A stretch of 49,013 nucleotides of DNA from Anaerolineales bacterium. Its GTDB lineage: Bacteria > Chloroflexota > Anaerolineae > Anaerolineales > Anaerolineaceae. Positions 32,871 through 41,421 of the stretch are shown in pieces (position 1 is the first letter of the stretch; the number at the start of each line of letters is the position of its first letter). A model generated the notes under the pieces. That model was not told the origin of the DNA and searched no databases. It saw only the letters and a program-made list of their open reading frames with translations. A program made the translations under genes and the position numbers. The stretch is from NCBI GenBank assembly GCA_020060485.1, contig JAGVAB010000173.1, forward strand, positions 1 through 49,013, read 5' to 3'.

Positions 32871-34292
32871 ATGACACTCTTGATTAGAAATGGCAAATTG
32901 ATTACTGCATCCGAAAGTTTTTACGCCGATATATTGGTGGAAGGCGAACAGATCATCGCGGTAGGCAAGGACTTGCCTGTTGCGGGACATGCCGAAGTGG
33001 TGGATGCCAGCGGCATGCTGGTCATGCCGGGCGGGGTTGACCCGCACGTGCATTTGAATTTGCCCATGTTTGGCACAGTATCCTCTGACGACCATTACAC
33101 CGGGCACAAGGCGGCTGCTTTTGGCGGCACGACCACCTGTATGGATTTTGTGCCGCATGGCCCGGGCAGCCTGAAGGAAAACATTGATGGCTGGCATGCC
33201 CGCGCCGATCATCTGGCCGCCATTGATTTCAGTTTTCATGTCAATATTGAACGCTGGAGCGAGGAAGTCAAAGCAGAGATCCAGGAGTTGGTGGAGGACG
33301 GGGTTACCTCATTGAAGGTGTTCACTGCTTACAATGGACGGATGCGCTTGCAGGATGGGGACATCTTCCGTGTAATGCGTGTAGCCAAAGAGAATGGATA
33401 TGTCACCATGCTGCATGCCGAGAATGGGGATGTGATCGATATTCTGGTGGCAGAGGCCCTGGCTGCCGGGAACCTGACGCCTGAGTGGCACGCCATGACC
33501 CGCCCGGCCTGGGGCGCGGTGGAAGCGGTGTTGCGCGGCTCTGCTCTGGCAGCCCAATCCGATGCGCCGCTGTATGTGGTACATATGAACGCTGCCGGTG
33601 AGGTGGACCAGCTTCGTTATGCCCGCGAGCACGGGGTGGCTGTCATGGGTGAAACCTGCCCTCAATATCTGTTCTTCACTGTGGATGACCTGCGCCGCCC
33701 GGATGGAGCAAAGTGGGTTTGCTCGCCGCCCATGCGCACACTGGAGGATAACCAGCGCTTATGGCAGGGACTGAAAGATGGCACACTGCAAACGATCGGC
33801 ACTGATCACTGCGCTTTCTTCTTTGACGGTTCGAAGCCGATCATGTATGAAGGTAAACCGGTTGCCATTCCGGGCAAGGAATTGGGCAAGGACGATTTCA
33901 CCAAGATTCCCAATGGCCTGCCGGGTATGGCTGATCGTATGCCGGTGATGTGGACCTATGGCGTGCAGGCAGGATTGATGAGCGAAAACCAGTTTGTGGC
34001 TCTCAATTGTACCAATCCAGCCAAGATCTTTGGCCTCTACCCGCGCAAGGGCAGCTTGATCCCTGGAGCAGATGCCGATATCGTCATCTGGGACCCGGAC
34101 CGTTATCTGGTCTATGGGGCGGGGGTGGCGCATCACCGCACGGATTATAACTTGTATGAAGGCTGGGATCTGCGCGGCTACCCGGAGAAGGTCTTCCTGC
34201 GCGGCCAGATGATTGTGGATGGCGAGCGCTGGCTGGGCAAAGCCGGCATGGGACGTTACCTGAATCGCCAGCCGTATGCACCTGTGTTCTAG
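32871..34292 (+). CDS. hydA: dihydropyrimidinase / D-hydantoinase
   Basis: A 473-residue metal-dependent cyclic amidohydrolase that opens dihydropyrimidine or hydantoin-type rings to N-carbamoyl compounds. All binuclear-zinc ligands are visible: HVH (His59, His61), the carboxylated Lys149 in TSLKVFTAYNG, His182 in MLHAENGD, His about 238 in VVHMNAAG, and the catalytic Asp in GTDHCAF (about 315). GTVSSDDHYTGHKAAAFGGT and PGGVDPHVHL are typical of the D-hydantoinase branch. The product is exactly the class of substrate that a reverse-running carbamoyltransferase would need, and E. coli hyuA sits with ygeW and yqeA. TAGGAGGC precedes the ATG. The gene is 3 kb beyond the operon terminator, so it has its own promoter. 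Confidence 0.93.
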   Translation: MTLLIRNGKLITASESFYADILVEGEQIIAVGKDLPVAGHAEVVDASGMLVMPGGVDPHVHLNLPMFGTVSSDDHYTGHKAAAFGGTTTCMDFVPHGPGSLKENIDGWHARADHLAAIDFSFHVNIERWSEEVKAEIQELVEDGVTSLKVFTAYNGRMRLQDGDIFRVMRVAKENGYVTMLHAENGDVIDILVAEALAAGNLTPEWHAMTRPAWGAVEAVLRGSALAAQSDAPLYVVHMNAAGEVDQLRYAREHGVAVMGETCPQYLFFTVDDLRRPDGAKWVCSPPMRTLEDNQRLWQGLKDGTLQTIGTDHCAFFFDGSKPIMYEGKPVAIPGKELGKDDFTKIPNGLPGMADRMPVMWTYGVQAGLMSENQFVALNCTNPAKIFGLYPRKGSLIPGADADIVIWDPDRYLVYGAGVAHHRTDYNLYEGWDLRGYPEKVFLRGQMIVDGERWLGKAGMGRYLNRQPYAPVF

Positions 34293-34304
34293 GTTAAAGA
34301 ACTG

Positions 34305-35900
34305 ATGCTGGTTTTGCTGCCGGTTGTGCTTGCTTTTCTGGGCGCCCTTGCAATTATGATCCTGCAACGGGTGCGCCCCAGCTATGGGGATTCCTGGCTG
34401 GTTGCAGTGGGAGTTTCTTTGATGGTCTGGGGATTGACGCTGGCGCTGCGCTGGCAGGAGAATGCTGTGGTTTCTCTCCCGCTTTGGTGGCCTGTGGATA
34501 CCACGGTGTTCATTACCTTTCAGGCTGACCGCATTTCATGGATGTATGGTTTTGGTCTGGCCAGTCTGGTTTTGGCGGTGGTGCTGACAGCTGCTGCCCG
34601 CTTGCAGTATCAAATTACTCCCTGGGTGTGGGTGGAAACCATGCTTTTGGAAGGCGCCGGCCTTTTGGTGGTGTTTTTTGGCAGTTTTACCACACTGATC
34701 TTTGTATGGACGATCATGGACTTCACTGAGTTGTTGGTGATGCTGGTCAATGTGCGTCAGGTGCAGCAGAAACAGGGGATTGTGGTCGCATTCCTGCTGC
34801 GCGTATCAGGAACCATGCTGTTGGTGTGGGCTATGGTGCGCAGTCAAGCCTTTGGTACACCGCTCAATTTGACGAACATCATTCCAGAAGTTGGCATATT
34901 GTTGCTGCTGGCAGTTGGGCTGCGCCTGGGAGTGGTGCCGCTGCACCTGCCCTATGGTGAAGAGCCGCGTCTGCGGCGCGGCCTGGGTACATTGGTGCGT
35001 TTTTCGGCAGCGGCTTCCGGTCTGGTGGTTCTGGCGCGGCTGCCGGCCCAGATCATTCCCGGCCAGTGGTATGCCTGGCTGCTGACTTTCACCGCATTGG
35101 CTGCCTTGTATGGCGCTGCCATGTGGGCCGCAGCCAAGACCGAGCTGGACGGCCGCCCGTATCTGGTGATCGCGATGGCCGGGCTGGCTTTTGCCTGCGT
35201 GATCCAGGGCAACCCCATTGCCAGCATCGCCTGGGGATTGGCCTTGATCCTGTCTGGTGGCCTGATCTTCCTCTCTTCTGAACGTATTCCTTCCCTGGTC
35301 TTCATCGGTTTATTGGGCGCGTTAGGCTTGATTGGTTTGCCGTTCACTCCGGCGGCAGCTGGCTGGGCAGGTTTGGTACGCCAGCCATACTCATTTGCCA
35401 CTGTGGTGTTCGGTCTATCGCATGCGCTGGTGGCGGCGGGCTATTTGCGCCATGCCCTGCGCACCACAGGTACTATGGAAGGCAAAGAGAGCTGGGTCAA
35501 GGTGCTCTATCCCTTTGGTTTGATCTTCTTGATCCTGGTGGGCTGGACAATTGCAGTTTTTGGCCAGGCGGGCGGTTTGACCAGCGGGGTATGGTGGGCT
35601 TCTGTTTCATCCACCTTGCTGGCGGCAGGGTTGTGGTTTTTCACTTCACGGCGACAGACATTTGATGACAATAGCGAGGAAGGCCGTGGCTGGTTTGCCA
35701 TTCTGGCAAAGCGCGCTGCCCCCTGGGTGAGCAGTATTTTCAGCTTGAACTGGATCTACCGCGGCATTTCTGCCTTGTATCGTTTTTTGCAGATTCTGAT
35801 CTCATTCCTGAGTTTACTGCTTGAGGGTCAGGGTGGTGTTTTGTGGGCCTTGGTATTATTGGCGCTTTTGAGTACTTTGATTGCATCAGGGGGGGTGTGA
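34305..35900 (+). CDS. NuoL/NuoM-like ion-pumping subunit
   Basis: A 531-residue polytopic protein (about 14 helices) of the proton_antipo_M superfamily, shared by complex I, Mrp antiporters and membrane-bound hydrogenases. FQADRISWMYGFG (72-84) corresponds to the D-G-L-S-. motif. TM5 keeps the functional glutamate, Glu142 in WTIMDFTELLVML. The TM7 lysine of the K-S-A-Q-.-P-.-H motif is replaced by Arg207 in GLRLGVVPLHLP. It begins 12 bases after the hydantoinase stop and overlaps the next subunit by one base. No quinone, flavin or Fe-S subunits are in the window, so the redox partner is unknown. Confidence 0.75.
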   Translation: MLVLLPVVLAFLGALAIMILQRVRPSYGDSWLVAVGVSLMVWGLTLALRWQENAVVSLPLWWPVDTTVFITFQADRISWMYGFGLASLVLAVVLTAAARLQYQITPWVWVETMLLEGAGLLVVFFGSFTTLIFVWTIMDFTELLVMLVNVRQVQQKQGIVVAFLLRVSGTMLLVWAMVRSQAFGTPLNLTNIIPEVGILLLLAVGLRLGVVPLHLPYGEEPRLRRGLGTLVRFSAAASGLVVLARLPAQIIPGQWYAWLLTFTALAALYGAAMWAAAKTELDGRPYLVIAMAGLAFACVIQGNPIASIAWGLALILSGGLIFLSSERIPSLVFIGLLGALGLIGLPFTPAAAGWAGLVRQPYSFATVVFGLSHALVAAGYLRHALRTTGTMEGKESWVKVLYPFGLIFLILVGWTIAVFGQAGGLTSGVWWASVSSTLLAAGLWFFTSRRQTFDDNSEEGRGWFAILAKRAAPWVSSIFSLNWIYRGISALYRFLQILISFLSLLLEGQGGVLWALVLLALLSTLIASGGV

Positions 35901-36487
35901 TGAGCCAGGCCTTGATGTATTTGCCGGTTCTCTTTCTGGCTGCCACTTCGCTGGTGTTGTTGCTCAGTCAGAATTGGCGTTTGTGTATTCTCGCTCTGGC
36001 GATGCAGTATCTGGCAGCTTTCTGGCTGGTGGCAATGGTCTGGCCGGTTGGTCTGGCCGCAGTCAAATTGGTGGCTGGCTGGATGGCAGGCGCATTGATT
36101 GGTGCAACACAGCCTGAGGCTGAATTATTGGACGATCAGTTCAAGGATAAAGCTGGCCGTTTACTGCGGCTTCTTTCAGCCGGCACGATCTTTTTGGTGG
36201 CCTATACCCTGGTTCCGCTTTTGCAGGTGTGGCTGCCGGGCAGCGATGTCATCCTTTGGGGAGGGATCTTGTTGATCGGCATGGGATTATTACAGTTGGG
36301 TATGACATCCCTTCCTTTGCGCTCGTTTTTCGGTTTGTTGACCCTGGTAACAGGGTTTGAGGTCTTGTATGCTGTAGTGGAATTCTCGGTGCTGGTAACC
36401 GGCACCTTGGCTTTCATCAACCTTGGTCTGGCCCTGGTGTGCGCGTATTTGCTGGCATCGCCGACCATGCCGGAGGATGAATCATGA
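35900..36487 (+). CDS. NuoK/HyfE-like membrane subunit
   Basis: A 195-residue protein with about six helices. The start at 35900 overlaps the stop of the previous gene (TGATG). The C-terminal half (ILWGGILLIGMGLLQLGMTS to CAYLLAS) has the size and spacing of NuoK, MnhC or HyfE, with two membrane glutamates, Glu154 and Glu161, in GFEVLYAVVEFSVLV. NuoK also uses two membrane glutamates in ion transfer. The N-terminal half adds three helices, as in hydrogenase-4 component E. Assigned from architecture and gene order between two NuoL/N-like genes; sequence similarity is weak. Confidence 0.55.
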   Translation: MSQALMYLPVLFLAATSLVLLLSQNWRLCILALAMQYLAAFWLVAMVWPVGLAAVKLVAGWMAGALIGATQPEAELLDDQFKDKAGRLLRLLSAGTIFLVAYTLVPLLQVWLPGSDVILWGGILLIGMGLLQLGMTSLPLRSFFGLLTLVTGFEVLYAVVEFSVLVTGTLAFINLGLALVCAYLLASPTMPEDES

Positions 36488-37872
36488 CCACGGCCCTGCT
36501 GTGGATTGGATTGCCATTGCTGGCAGCAGTGCTGTTATGGCTGCTGCAAGCCCGGCGATACCTGACCCTGTTCGCGGCAGCAGCGATCAGTTTTGTGTTG
36601 ATGTTCCTTGCCTGGGTGATGCCCGTGGACAGCGCTGTCAAGCTGGGGCCGGTTTCACTGGAATTGTCTTCCACCCTGGCAATTCTGGGACGCAGGTTCG
36701 TTTTGACCGGGGCAAACCGCCCGCTGATCATGCTGATCTTTGGGCTGGGTGGGTTCTGGTTCCTGTCTGGTCTGGTGGTAAGCGTCCACCGGTTTTTTGC
36801 CCCACTGGGTCTGGCGATGATCGCCTTGCTGGTGGCGGCTGTGGCGGTGGAGCCTTTCCTGTATTCCGCCTTATTGGTGGAAATGGCGGTGCTGGTGAGT
36901 ATTCCCTTGCTTTCACCGCCTGGCAGACGGGTGGGCAAAGGAGTGCTGCGTTATTTGACCTTTCAAACCATGGCCATGCCCTTCATCCTGTTTGCTGGCT
37001 GGGTCTTCGGCGGGGTGGAGATCAATCCTGCTGACAGGAATTTGCTGGTGCAGTCGGTCGTTTTGCTGGGTTTGGGCTTTGCTTTTTGGCTGGGAGTGTT
37101 TCCATTGTATACATGGATCCCATTGATGTCAGAAGAGGTCTCGCCAATCACGGCTGGTTTTGTATTGAGCTTGTTGACCTCCGTGATCCTGATCCTTTCT
37201 CTGGACTTTATGAATGGCTTTCCATGGCTCTGGCAGTATCCGTTTCTGGCGACTGCTCTGCGACTGATGGGGGTGCTCATGGCGGCCACCGGTGGGGCGT
37301 GGGCCATCTTTGAACGCAATTTGAATCGTTTGCTGGGCTATGCGGTCATCATTGAAAGCGGCTATGCTTTGCTGGCGCTGAGCCTGGGCAGCGGGATTGG
37401 GCTGGAGCTGTTTGCCATGTTGTTCCTGCCGCGGCTTCTGGCCTTGTTGTTATGGAGCACTGCTCTGCATCTGCTGGCGGAAGGCGGGGTTTTAAACTTT
37501 GAAGATGCCGATGGCCTGCTTTTCAGGAAACCATTTGCAGCCATGGCATTGTTGCTGGCCTGTTTTTCCATGGGCGGCTTACCCTTGTTGGCGGGTTTCC
37601 CATTGCGTTTGTCATTGCTGCAAAGCATTTCGGTTGAATCAACAAGCATCGCACTCTGGTCTGCCCTGGGCAGTTTGGGATTGCTGCTGGGTGCAGGGCG
37701 TACCTTGTTTCACATGGTCAAGGGCCAGGAAAAAATCCAGGCAGGTTCTGGCTGGCTGCAAAACATATTTTTGTTAACCGGCTCGATCTTTCTGGCGCTG
37801 ATCGGTATTTTTCCTGGTCTGTTTTTACCGGCGATGTTGGCCTTGCTGGATTCTTTTTCCAGGCTGCGCTAG
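36484..37872 (+). CDS. NuoN/NuoM-like ion-pumping subunit
   Basis: A 462-residue polytopic protein (about 14 helices) of the proton_antipo_M superfamily, overlapping the previous gene by ATGA. The TM5 glutamate is kept (Glu133 in YSALLVEMAVLVSIPLL). At the TM7 site the usual K...P.H.WLP reads FWLGVFPLYTWIPLMSEEVS (201-220), with Trp202 in place of the lysine and Tyr209 in place of His. LNRLLGYAVIIESGYALLAL matches the TM10-11 region of NuoN. The trio of genes looks like a stand-alone membrane arm. Possible roles are an antiporter-like module or part of a membrane-bound complex encoded elsewhere. Confidence 0.75.
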   Translation: MTTALLWIGLPLLAAVLLWLLQARRYLTLFAAAAISFVLMFLAWVMPVDSAVKLGPVSLELSSTLAILGRRFVLTGANRPLIMLIFGLGGFWFLSGLVVSVHRFFAPLGLAMIALLVAAVAVEPFLYSALLVEMAVLVSIPLLSPPGRRVGKGVLRYLTFQTMAMPFILFAGWVFGGVEINPADRNLLVQSVVLLGLGFAFWLGVFPLYTWIPLMSEEVSPITAGFVLSLLTSVILILSLDFMNGFPWLWQYPFLATALRLMGVLMAATGGAWAIFERNLNRLLGYAVIIESGYALLALSLGSGIGLELFAMLFLPRLLALLLWSTALHLLAEGGVLNFEDADGLLFRKPFAAMALLLACFSMGGLPLLAGFPLRLSLLQSISVESTSIALWSALGSLGLLLGAGRTLFHMVKGQEKIQAGSGWLQNIFLLTGSIFLALIGIFPGLFLPAMLALLDSFSRLR

Positions 37873-37882
37873 AATTTGAGTC

Positions 37883-37891
37883 TGGTATAAT
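37883..37891 (+). promoter_or_regulatory. extended -10 promoter of the coiled-coil gene
   Basis: TGGTATAAT at 37883-37891 is a perfect extended -10 element, 54 bases upstream of the start codon; no -35 is evident. Confidence 0.55.
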
Positions 37892-37944
37892 CCGTTTCTT
37901 GTATGAAAGAAATGCATACCTGCAGCGGGAAAGGTTGAGAAGAT

Positions 37945-39123
37945 ATGGACCTCGAACAAATCATCACACGATTGGAATGGCTGGACGATGAACGGCGTAA
38001 GGACAAGACACTGATTGCCGCCTTGCAGCAACAGGTGAGTGATCTGGAAGCACAATTGCCCAAACAACAAAAAATGCTCAAGGAGGTGTCCAGTGACGTG
38101 GCCCATATTTCTGGCACATTAGCCCGCCTGGACCAGATGCAGGAAGGAATCAGTAATCTGCGGGTTGAGTTTACCCGCAGCCTTGAGAATATTGAAAAAT
38201 TACGCGCCGAGAAAGACCGCGATCAGGAACAAACGCGCCGCAGCGATCTGGAAACGCTCAACAAATCCATTGCCGAACTGCGCAAAGGGATTGAGTCAGT
38301 ATCCGAATTGAAGATGAGTATGCAAGCCAGGGTGGAGGAAGAATTTCGCTTGAATCGTGCCATCCAGGAAATGCAAAAGCAGCTGGAAGATAATTTGCAC
38401 ATGGACGAAGAGTATCGCCGCAATCAGCGCTTGATCAGCGAGAGCCAGCGCCAGGATTCAAAACGCCTGACAGACCTGCAGGCAGAGACTGCCGGGATGC
38501 GCAAGCGGCTGGATGAACAACGCGGTCGATTTGATCTGGCCAGTGATACTCTTTCCAAACTGGAGCTGCGCTTCAATGAAACACAGCTTTCTGAAACGGA
38601 GCGCAAGCAAAACCTGGCTGCATTTATCGACAAGCAGAACTTGCTGAACCTGGAGCGCGATCAGGCCTGGAAAGAGTGGGAGGAGCGGTTTGATGGAATA
38701 TCTGCCCAGTCGGCCAACCTGGATGCAAAGATGCTGGCTCTGGATACCTTGCAGCGCGATATCCGCCGTGCCCAGGATGGCTTCAATGATATTCAGCAGC
38801 GCTTCGATCGGCGGGTGAATGAGATCACGGAAATGCAGCGCCTGACGGAGGAACGCTTCCGTCAGGAATGGGTTAACTTCAAGGCGGATGACCAGAAACG
38901 CTGGACCAACTATACCCTGGCCCAGGAAGAGCAGCAGCGGGAAACCAATCGTCATTTTGAAAAATCGGAAGAACGGTTGACCAATTTGGAAGATTTGACC
39001 CAGGAGATGAATGACTTGTTGAACCAGACCACACAGGAAACGCAAAGTCATTTACAGGGTTTGATTGCCATGATGCACGATTGGCTCGAGGAGCATCAGC
39101 GTAATTTCAGTGGTCGTTCTTGA
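37945..39123 (+). CDS. long coiled-coil protein
   Basis: A 392-residue, highly charged, nearly all-helical protein without signal peptide or membrane segment. Heptad patterns run almost end to end (for example LIAALQQQVSDLEAQLPKQQ, KRLDEQRGRFDLASDTLSKL, LTNLEDLTQEMNDLLNQTTQ). Such proteins act as scaffolds or structural filaments; no SMC head or Walker motif is present. The ATG follows AAAGG. It has its own extended -10 promoter and is followed 48 bases later by selB. Function unknown. Confidence 0.75.
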   Translation: MDLEQIITRLEWLDDERRKDKTLIAALQQQVSDLEAQLPKQQKMLKEVSSDVAHISGTLARLDQMQEGISNLRVEFTRSLENIEKLRAEKDRDQEQTRRSDLETLNKSIAELRKGIESVSELKMSMQARVEEEFRLNRAIQEMQKQLEDNLHMDEEYRRNQRLISESQRQDSKRLTDLQAETAGMRKRLDEQRGRFDLASDTLSKLELRFNETQLSETERKQNLAAFIDKQNLLNLERDQAWKEWEERFDGISAQSANLDAKMLALDTLQRDIRRAQDGFNDIQQRFDRRVNEITEMQRLTEERFRQEWVNFKADDQKRWTNYTLAQEEQQRETNRHFEKSEERLTNLEDLTQEMNDLLNQTTQETQSHLQGLIAMMHDWLEEHQRNFSGRS

Positions 39124-39171
39124 GAATTGCAGCCAGGGGTTTGATCCTGTGATTCGGCATGGAGATGCAAG

Positions 39172-41055
39172 ATGCGGGTGATTGGTACGGCAGGGCATGT
39201 GGATCATGGCAAATCTACCCTCGTGGCGGCCTTGACTGGTACCCATCCCGACCGGCTTAAGGAAGAACAGGAACGCGAGATGACCATTGACCTGGGCTTT
39301 GCCTGGCTGACTTTGCCAGGCGGCGAGGATATTGGCATTGTTGATGTTCCCGGGCACCGGGATTTCATTGAAAACATGCTGGCTGGGGTGGGCGGGATTG
39401 ACGCCGCCCTGTTGGTCGTTGCTGCGGATGAGGGGGTGATGCCGCAGACCCGCGAGCATTTGGCGATTCTGGATCTATTGCAAGTACAGAGTGGGGTAAT
39501 TGCCCTGACCAAAACGGATCTGGTCGCGGATGCTGAATGGCTGGATCTGGTGGAAATGGATGTGAGCGATGTGGTCTCAGGTACGATCCTGGAGAACGCT
39601 CCGATCGTGCGCGTCTCGGCCCGCGATGGCTCTGGAATGGACGCCCTGAAAACACGCCTGGCAGAAGTGCTGGCTGAACGGCCGCCAAGGCCGGACCTTG
39701 GGCGCCCGCGGCTGCCGATTGACAGGGTTTTCACCATTTCCGGGTTTGGTACTGTGGTTACCGGCACGCTGCTGGATGGCAGTTTCCATGCCGGGGATGA
39801 GGTGCTTGTTTTGCCAGGCAGGGAGCGGGGGCGGATTCGCGGCTTGCAGAACCACAAACGGAAAGTGCAGCACGCTGAACCAGGCAGCCGCACGGCAGTC
39901 AATATTAGCGGGTTGGATGTTCATCAGGTGGCACGCGGCAATGTTTTAACCCTGCCCGGGCAATATCAACCGACCCGGCGGCTGGATGTGCACTTTCGTC
40001 TGCTGGCTGATGCCGCGACTTCCCTGGTGCATGACATGCAGGTCAAGCTGTTTGTTGGATCAACCGAAGTTGTGGCACGTGTGCGTTTGTTGGGCAGCAA
40101 GGAACTGCTGCCTGGTGAGACGGGCTGGCTGCAACTGGAAACCAGGGATGAGGTGAGCGTGGTGCGCGGCGACCGCTATATCCTGCGCCGGCCATCTCCT
40201 GGTGAAACCCTGGGGGGCGGCATGGTGCTAGACCCGCACCCGCCGCGCCGCCACAAGCGATTTTCGGAGGCTGTTCTGCACAATCTGGAATCGCTGTATC
40301 AGGGTTCGGATGCTGATTTGCTGCTCCAGGCTAGCCTGGCCAGGGGAATTGCCGGGTTGAAGGATGTGATCCAACAGGCACATTTGAGTGAAGAGGGCGG
40401 GGCGGCAGCTGCCAACGAGTTGATCGAGGCTGGCAGAATGGTCGTTCTTGAACCTGCCCAGAAGAATCCTTTGGTGGCAGCAGGCGAGACCTGGCAAAAC
40501 CTGACCGGTAAAATCCTGCAGGTGATTGCCGATTTCCATGGTCGTTATCCACTGCGTAAAGGCATTCTGCGTGAAGAATTAAAGAGCCGCCTGAAACTGG
40601 CGCCAGCAGTGTTTAATGTCGTGGTGGCCGCCATGGAGCAGGAGCAGCGCCTGAGGCAGGAGGCTGCTTTGGTTTTTGTGCCCGGGCATGAGGTGCAATT
40701 CAATCCTTCTCAGCAGGTGCTGGTTGACCAGATGTTGCGGCGTTTTGCGGCAGATCCTTATAAACCCCCAGCCATTAAGGAATGTCAAACCGAGTTGGGC
40801 GAAGATGTGTATTATGCGTTGGTGGATCTGGGATTGCTGGTTCCGGTGGCTGAGGATGTGGCTTTCCGGCGGGAGGATTATGAGCACATGCTGGCCGAAC
40901 TACGCTGTCATTTTGGCGGTGCGCAAGGCTTCTCGCTGGCCATGTTCCGCGATCATTTTGGCACCAGCCGCAAATATGCGCTGGCCTTTCTGGAGCATCT
41001 GGATGATCTGGGGGTCACCAGGCGGGGCGAGGATGTGCGGTTCCTCAATGGATAA
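39172..41055 (+). CDS. selB: selenocysteine-specific elongation factor SelB
   Basis: A 627-residue GTPase that delivers Sec-tRNA(Sec) to ribosomes stalled at UGA followed by a SECIS hairpin. The G domain has GTAGHVDHGKST (G1), EREMTIDLGFAW (the switch/G2 region with SelB-type EMTIDLGF), DVPGHRDFI (G3) and ALTKTDL (G4). The domain II motif FTISGFGTVVTGTLLDG follows, and the C-terminal 250 residues contain several winged-helix modules that bind SECIS RNA (REELKSRLKLAPAVF; the final FRDHFGTSRKYALAFLEHLD). Length is normal (E. coli 614). No selA, selC or selD is in the window, and no in-frame UGA selenoprotein was noticed. GGAG precedes the ATG. Confidence 0.95.
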   Translation: MRVIGTAGHVDHGKSTLVAALTGTHPDRLKEEQEREMTIDLGFAWLTLPGGEDIGIVDVPGHRDFIENMLAGVGGIDAALLVVAADEGVMPQTREHLAILDLLQVQSGVIALTKTDLVADAEWLDLVEMDVSDVVSGTILENAPIVRVSARDGSGMDALKTRLAEVLAERPPRPDLGRPRLPIDRVFTISGFGTVVTGTLLDGSFHAGDEVLVLPGRERGRIRGLQNHKRKVQHAEPGSRTAVNISGLDVHQVARGNVLTLPGQYQPTRRLDVHFRLLADAATSLVHDMQVKLFVGSTEVVARVRLLGSKELLPGETGWLQLETRDEVSVVRGDRYILRRPSPGETLGGGMVLDPHPPRRHKRFSEAVLHNLESLYQGSDADLLLQASLARGIAGLKDVIQQAHLSEEGGAAAANELIEAGRMVVLEPAQKNPLVAAGETWQNLTGKILQVIADFHGRYPLRKGILREELKSRLKLAPAVFNVVVAAMEQEQRLRQEAALVFVPGHEVQFNPSQQVLVDQMLRRFAADPYKPPAIKECQTELGEDVYYALVDLGLLVPVAEDVAFRREDYEHMLAELRCHFGGAQGFSLAMFRDHFGTSRKYALAFLEHLDDLGVTRRGEDVRFLNG

Positions 41056-41061
41056 AACCTC

Positions 41062-41191
41062 GGCAATCAGGTAATCAGGGGGAAGGTAACTCGTCAATTA
41101 GGCAATTAGGGATTAAGGGATTACTCAATGTACAATGGAGCGTTGATTCGTCAATCGGTCAATCAGGAAATTCGTCAATTAGGCATTATTG
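41062..41191. repeat. degenerate CAAT(C/T)AGG repeat cluster after selB
   Basis: The 366-base gap behind selB has no gene. It opens with GGCAATCAGGTAATCAGGG (41062-41080). TCGTCAATTAGGCAATTAGG (41091-41110), TCGTCAATCGGTCAATCAGG (41148-41167) and TCGTCAATTAGGCATT (41172-41187) follow. The core CAAT(C/T)AGG recurs in inverse orientation at 44002-44029. Confidence 0.75.
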
Positions 41192-41237
41192 ACATACGTA
41201 AAAAGCGGTAAATCAAGTTGTCTCTCAAAGAGGGGGC

Positions 41238-41340
41238 GGACAGGTCGGGAGACCTGTCCCTACAAAAAAAATACGAGGAATTAAACCCAAAACAGATTGA
41301 AATCCCATTTCTCGTAGGGGCGAACACCGTAAAACGGTGT
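41238..41340. repeat. two short inverted repeats in the selB-downstream gap
   Basis: GGACAGGTC/GACCTGTCC with loop GGGA (41238-41259), followed by CTACAAAAAAAA, could act as a weak terminator. ACACCGT/ACGGTGT with loop AAA lies at 41324-41340. The accompanying GTAGGGGCGAAC-type sequence looks like a dispersed intergenic element. Confidence 0.55.
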
Positions 41341-41421
41341 GCCTCGCCAGTCACTGATTAGATTCTTCGAAATTATGGATATTACCTAATTTTTGTGTAC
41401 CTCAATAGGGGGCTGTACATT

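Noticed and set aside
41062..41191. CRISPR array
   Set aside because: The units are short, degenerate and irregularly spaced with no spacer structure, and no cas genes are present.
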